Source of the DNA: Sphingobacteriaceae bacterium
GTDB taxonomy: Bacteria > Bacteroidota > Bacteroidia > B-17B0 > Aurantibacillaceae
Length of the DNA: 8,136 nt
NCBI GenBank assembly: GCA_023251695.1
Contig: JAHEYE010000156.1
Span: 1-8,136, forward strand
Direction: 5' to 3'
Shown here: piece by piece, positions 5,182-8,136 of the stretch
Layout of the letters: the number at the start of each line of letters is the position of its first letter
How positions within the stretch are numbered: position 1 is the stretch's first letter
Translations under genes and position numbers: made by a program
Notes under the pieces: model-generated
What the model saw: the letters and a program-made list of their open reading frames with translations, nothing else
Databases searched by the model: none
Told to the model about the DNA's origin: nothing

Positions 5182-6555
5182 ATGAGCTTAATCACTCATA
5201 TTTATTACGTCTGGAAAAAAATTACAGTTTCCGGTTTACGGTCGGCAGATAACCCACACGACCGCAAGAGTCTCTTGTTTATTAACCGTTTAAGTATTTT
5301 AAATGTACTGGCCATGGTTGCGTTTTCAATTAGCGCACCTTTATTTAATCTGCCGGATGTTTTGTTTTTCACCATACCATTTATGTTTGCCTTCGGGCTA
5401 CCGCCTTATTTAAATCACACAGGTAGGTTAGAATTCTGCAGGTATTACTTTGCGCTTATTCCATTATTATTTTTAATTGGCGTTTGTATTCATAATAGCG
5501 CGGGGCTCGGCGATAAATATCTGCTTGTTACAACAGCAACACTTCCTTTAATCTTATTTAAAAATAAACGCACCATTTATCTGATTTTCGGATTAAACAT
5601 TTTGTCTTTCTTTTTAATCACCCTTTATCAAACCAACTTTGAACCCTTGGTGAAGTTGTCGCAAACCGGGCAGTGGATTTATTCGACCTGTTCGGTGTTA
5701 ATGGTATTCTCTGTGATTTTTTTCATTGTACAATATTTCCGTGCCGACAGCGAAGAATATGAAGAAGAACTGGAAGAGAAAAATAAAGAAATTAGTCAGA
5801 AAAATACTGAGATTATCGACAGCATCACTTACGCGAAACGGTTGCAGGAAGCGATTTTGCCTCCCGAGGCCACCATTTATAATTCAGTTCCCGACAGTTT
5901 TATTTTATACAAACCAAAAGATATAGTTGCCGGGGATTTTTATTTTGCAGAACAAAAAGATGATTATTTCTTTGTTGCTGCTGCCGATTGCACCGGACAC
6001 GGCGTTCCGGGAGCGATGGTAAGTTTAGTATGCAGCAATGCTTTAAACAAAGCGGTGTCTGAATTAGAATTAAAAAAACCGGGAGAAATTTTAGATAAGG
6101 TAACGGAAATGGTTGTGGATACTTTTAAGAAAGGGCATACCGATATTAAAGACGGGATGGATATTTCGCTTTGCGTTATCAATACAAAAACAAGAGAAGT
6201 TGCCTGGGCGGGTGCCAACAACCCGTTATGGTATGTCAACAACGATAACGAATTAAAAGAAATAACCGCCAACAAACAGCCCGTTGGCAAGAGTGAAAAA
6301 TACGCTTCTTTCACCACACATATTTTAAATTTAGCAAAAGGCACTTTGGTTTATTTATTTACCGATGGCTATGCTGATCAGTTTGGCGGACCGAAAGGAA
6401 AAAAATTTAAATACAAACAACTGGCCGATCTTATTTTGAGAAACACCGGCTTATCTATGTCGGAACAACGCGCTGCGCTCGATTCAACCTTCACCGATTG
6501 GAAAGGAAATATTGAACAGGTAGATGACGTTTGTATTATTGGGATAAAACTTTAA
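5182..6555 (+). CDS. Membrane-bound SpoIIE-family PP2C serine phosphatase
   Basis: A 457-residue signalling phosphatase in three parts. Residues 1-185 hold about six membrane segments (roughly 33-55, 60-77, 87-105, 112-126, 130-149, 166-186). Residues 187-228 form a charged coiled coil (EEYEEELEEKNKEI) ending in the linker DSITYAKRLQEAILPP, typical of Bacteroidota SpoIIE phosphatases. Residues 235-457 are the PP2C domain: DIVAGDFY (247-254), AADCTGHGVPGAMVS (267-281), DGMDISL (324-330), GANNPLW (344-350), FTDGYADQFGG (393-403) and the closing VDDVCIIGI (448-455). The metal-binding aspartates D252, D269, D395 and D448/D449 are all kept, so it should be active on a phosphoserine/phosphothreonine protein, perhaps an anti-sigma antagonist. 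No cognate kinase or STAS gene is visible. The Reg_prop gene follows after 34 nt. A minus-strand frame at 5964-6344 is a shadow. Confidence 0.95.
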   Translation: MSLITHIYYVWKKITVSGLRSADNPHDRKSLLFINRLSILNVLAMVAFSISAPLFNLPDVLFFTIPFMFAFGLPPYLNHTGRLEFCRYYFALIPLLFLIGVCIHNSAGLGDKYLLVTTATLPLILFKNKRTIYLIFGLNILSFFLITLYQTNFEPLVKLSQTGQWIYSTCSVLMVFSVIFFIVQYFRADSEEYEEELEEKNKEISQKNTEIIDSITYAKRLQEAILPPEATIYNSVPDSFILYKPKDIVAGDFYFAEQKDDYFFVAAADCTGHGVPGAMVSLVCSNALNKAVSELELKKPGEILDKVTEMVVDTFKKGHTDIKDGMDISLCVINTKTREVAWAGANNPLWYVNNDNELKEITANKQPVGKSEKYASFTTHILNLAKGTLVYLFTDGYADQFGGPKGKKFKYKQLADLILRNTGLSMSEQRAALDSTFTDWKGNIEQVDDVCIIGIKL

Positions 6556-6577
6556 GTCTTTTTGTACGAATAATTTC

Positions 6578-6585
6578 TATATTCG
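6578..6585 (+). promoter_or_regulatory. Possible -7 box for the propeller gene (TATATTCG)
   Basis: TATATTCG differs from TAnnTTTG at one base and is followed by TATA and the GTG start, the same four-base spacing seen at two other genes here. A TTTG at 6561-6564 lies only 13 bases upstream of the box, short for a -33 element. The gene may instead be co-transcribed with the phosphatase gene 34 nt upstream. Confidence 0.35.
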
Positions 6586-6589
6586 TATA

Positions 6590-8136
6590 GTGAAAAGATT
6601 CCTTCCATTTATTCTCTTTTTTCTGTGGGCTAACTACGAAATAGCTCAGACTAATCTTAATAATATCCGCTTCAGGCATCTTTCGGTAAATGATGGTTTA
6701 CCTCACGGTGAAGTCTGGCATGTGCTCCAGGACAAGCAGGGTTTTATATGGATAGGAACTTATGGCGGCCTTTGCAGGTACGATGGTTACAACTTCAAAA
6801 TTTTTAAATACGATCCCGACGATTCAACATCAATCTCAGATAACAGCGTGTTTGCAATGGTCATCGACGATGATGGCAACATTTGGTGTGGAAACCGCCG
6901 TGCCGGAATCAGTGTATTGAATACCAAAACATGTAAATTCAAACGTTATAATTACACCAAGGGCGATTCCGTCTGCATAAATGCTAATGATGTAAGGGCT
7001 ATCTGCAAAGATAAAACCGGTACTATATGGGTGGGCACCGGCAGAGGGATTTGCAAGTACGATAAAGCAAAAGATAAATTTATTCAGTATTTATATTCTG
7101 AAACAAATAACTTTCCACGGAATATTTTCGAATTGTTTGTTGATTCAAAAAATAATTTGTGGGTGGGCGGCTTTCTTGATAACCGCTTTTTAAAGTTCAA
7201 TACAAAAACCATGACATTCAAATCTTACATGCTTGGCGGAGCTATGAATGTAAGCGAAGATAAAGATGGAATGATTTGGGCAGGCGTACATTATGGTGGT
7301 GTTTATAAAATTGATTCGCAGAACGACAGTATAAAACATTATACTTCCAAACCGGAAGAAGAAAACAGTTTGACCGACAACGACTTCTGGCGCGGCGAAA
7401 TACTTATCGACAGCGAAAACAATGCCTGGTTAGGCACTGAGAGCGGTGGATTAAATTTATATGACAGGAAAAACGATTGTTTCATAAGAATGAAACATAA
7501 TGCAAACGATCCCTATTCGTTATCTGATAACGCCATCAGATGCGTATTTGAAGACAGGACCGGACTAATTTACGTTGGCACTGAAAACGGGCTCAATATT
7601 TACGATAAGCATACGGCTCCCTTTCGTGTAATGCAACATGATGTTAGTAAAACCAATACACTTATTCGCAACAATGTTGTTTCTATTTACGAAAACAATA
7701 AAGGACTGTTATGGTTTACGACATCCAGTGAAGGGATTTCGTCCTGGGATTCTAAATCAAATAAGTTTACAAATTATTATTTCGACCCTAAAAACAAAAA
7801 CTCGTTTACAACTGCTGATTTTATTGGCGTAATCGAAGATAAAAACGCGGTCACATGGGCATTTACGTTTGGTGGCCGTTCAAGTTATACACTCGACCCT
7901 AAAACCAATACATTTAAACCTAAAACAGGTTTTGTAGAAGGAAACGCCGTGCTCTATGATAAAGATGGTGACCTTTGGTGGGGAACTAACGGATTCGGGG
8001 CAACCCGATTTATTAATGGTAGCGCTAAAGCTATTACTTATGGGTACGACCCCAAAGATTCAACCACTTTAAGTTCAGGTGAGGTAACAAATTTTCTTGA
8101 AGGAAGTGATGATATTATATGGATCGGAACAAGTTC
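6590..8136 (+). CDS. Two-component-regulator propeller (Reg_prop) sensor protein, N-terminal part (cut by right window edge)
   Basis: An open frame from GTG at 6590 runs 515 codons to the window edge with no stop. It begins with a signal peptide (MKRFLPFILFFLW, likely cleaved near EIAQ at 17-20) and then the Reg_prop opening 'FRHLSVNDGLPHGEVWHVLQ'. Beta-propeller blades follow with the 'D..G.iWiGT..GL..yd' signature: GFIWIGTYGGLCRYD (51-65), GNIWCGN (96-102), GTIWVGTGRGICKYD (144-158), NNLWVGG (188-194), GMIWAGVHYGGVYKID (227-242), NNAWLGTESGGLNLYD (277-292), GLIYVGTENGLNIYD (325-339), GLLWFTTSSEGISSWD (372-387), GDLWWGT (460-466), IIWIGTS (509-515). Such propellers usually form the periplasmic sensor of hybrid histidine kinases, but some end in a SpoIIE phosphatase, GGDEF or LuxR domain; the output domain lies outside the window. 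GTG is chosen because it gives a clean signal peptide. Confidence 0.93.
   Translation, partial: MKRFLPFILFFLWANYEIAQTNLNNIRFRHLSVNDGLPHGEVWHVLQDKQGFIWIGTYGGLCRYDGYNFKIFKYDPDDSTSISDNSVFAMVIDDDGNIWCGNRRAGISVLNTKTCKFKRYNYTKGDSVCINANDVRAICKDKTGTIWVGTGRGICKYDKAKDKFIQYLYSETNNFPRNIFELFVDSKNNLWVGGFLDNRFLKFNTKTMTFKSYMLGGAMNVSEDKDGMIWAGVHYGGVYKIDSQNDSIKHYTSKPEEENSLTDNDFWRGEILIDSENNAWLGTESGGLNLYDRKNDCFIRMKHNANDPYSLSDNAIRCVFEDRTGLIYVGTENGLNIYDKHTAPFRVMQHDVSKTNTLIRNNVVSIYENNKGLLWFTTSSEGISSWDSKSNKFTNYYFDPKNKNSFTTADFIGVIEDKNAVTWAFTFGGRSSYTLDPKTNTFKPKTGFVEGNAVLYDKDGDLWWGTNGFGATRFINGSAKAITYGYDPKDSTTLSSGEVTNFLEGSDDIIWIGTS

Noticed and set aside
5964..6344. Minus-strand open frame of 126 codons within the phosphatase gene
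   Set aside because: It is antisense to the conserved PP2C motifs and has no recognisable domain.
7638..7832. Small plus-strand open frame inside the propeller gene
   Set aside because: The propeller frame is open through this stretch with clear WxGT-type blades; the small frame is out of phase with it.

Overview
The window looks like a core-genome stretch from a member of the Bacteroidota (Flavobacteria/Sphingobacteria-like). The evidence is A+T-rich DNA, almost no Shine-Dalgarno sites, a TAnnTTTG promoter element (the Bacteroidota -7 box) just ahead of most gene starts, and gene types common in that phylum: a membrane SpoIIE-type phosphatase with a DSITYAKRLQEAILPP linker, a YwqK/MORN_2 lipoprotein and a Reg_prop sensor.

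Left part, minus strand (1-2327): the N-terminal 295 codons of feoB (running off the left edge), feoA directly upstream and separated from it by one base, then a metal-dependent amidohydrolase of the deaminase type. feoA and feoB form a ferrous-iron uptake operon. Its promoter region carries an inverted repeat, CATACC-N8-GGTATG, that could be an operator.

Middle, plus strand (2391-5055): rlmN (23S rRNA/tRNA adenine C2 methyltransferase) is divergent from the amidohydrolase. The intergenic region between them holds a perfect palindrome of dispersed-repeat type. That palindrome gives each neighbour a false upstream in-frame ATG. After rlmN comes a composite intergenic repeat. It is followed by a long-chain trans-polyprenyl diphosphate synthase (probable menaquinone side-chain enzyme, UUG start) and a small lipoprotein with four 24-residue MORN-like repeats, 5 nt downstream and probably co-transcribed.

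Right part, plus strand (5182-8136): a six-TM membrane protein with a coiled coil and a PP2C/SpoIIE phosphatase domain, followed 34 nt later by a secreted or periplasmic two-component-regulator propeller protein (GTG start) that runs off the right edge. The pair looks like a signal-transduction locus.

No RNA gene, IS element, CRISPR array or phage gene was seen. No gap between genes exceeds 130 bases. There is no clear sign of an undescribed multi-gene system. The most distinctive signal is the repeated TAnnTTTG-N4/5-start arrangement, which suggests leaderless transcripts, together with the repeat elements between genes.
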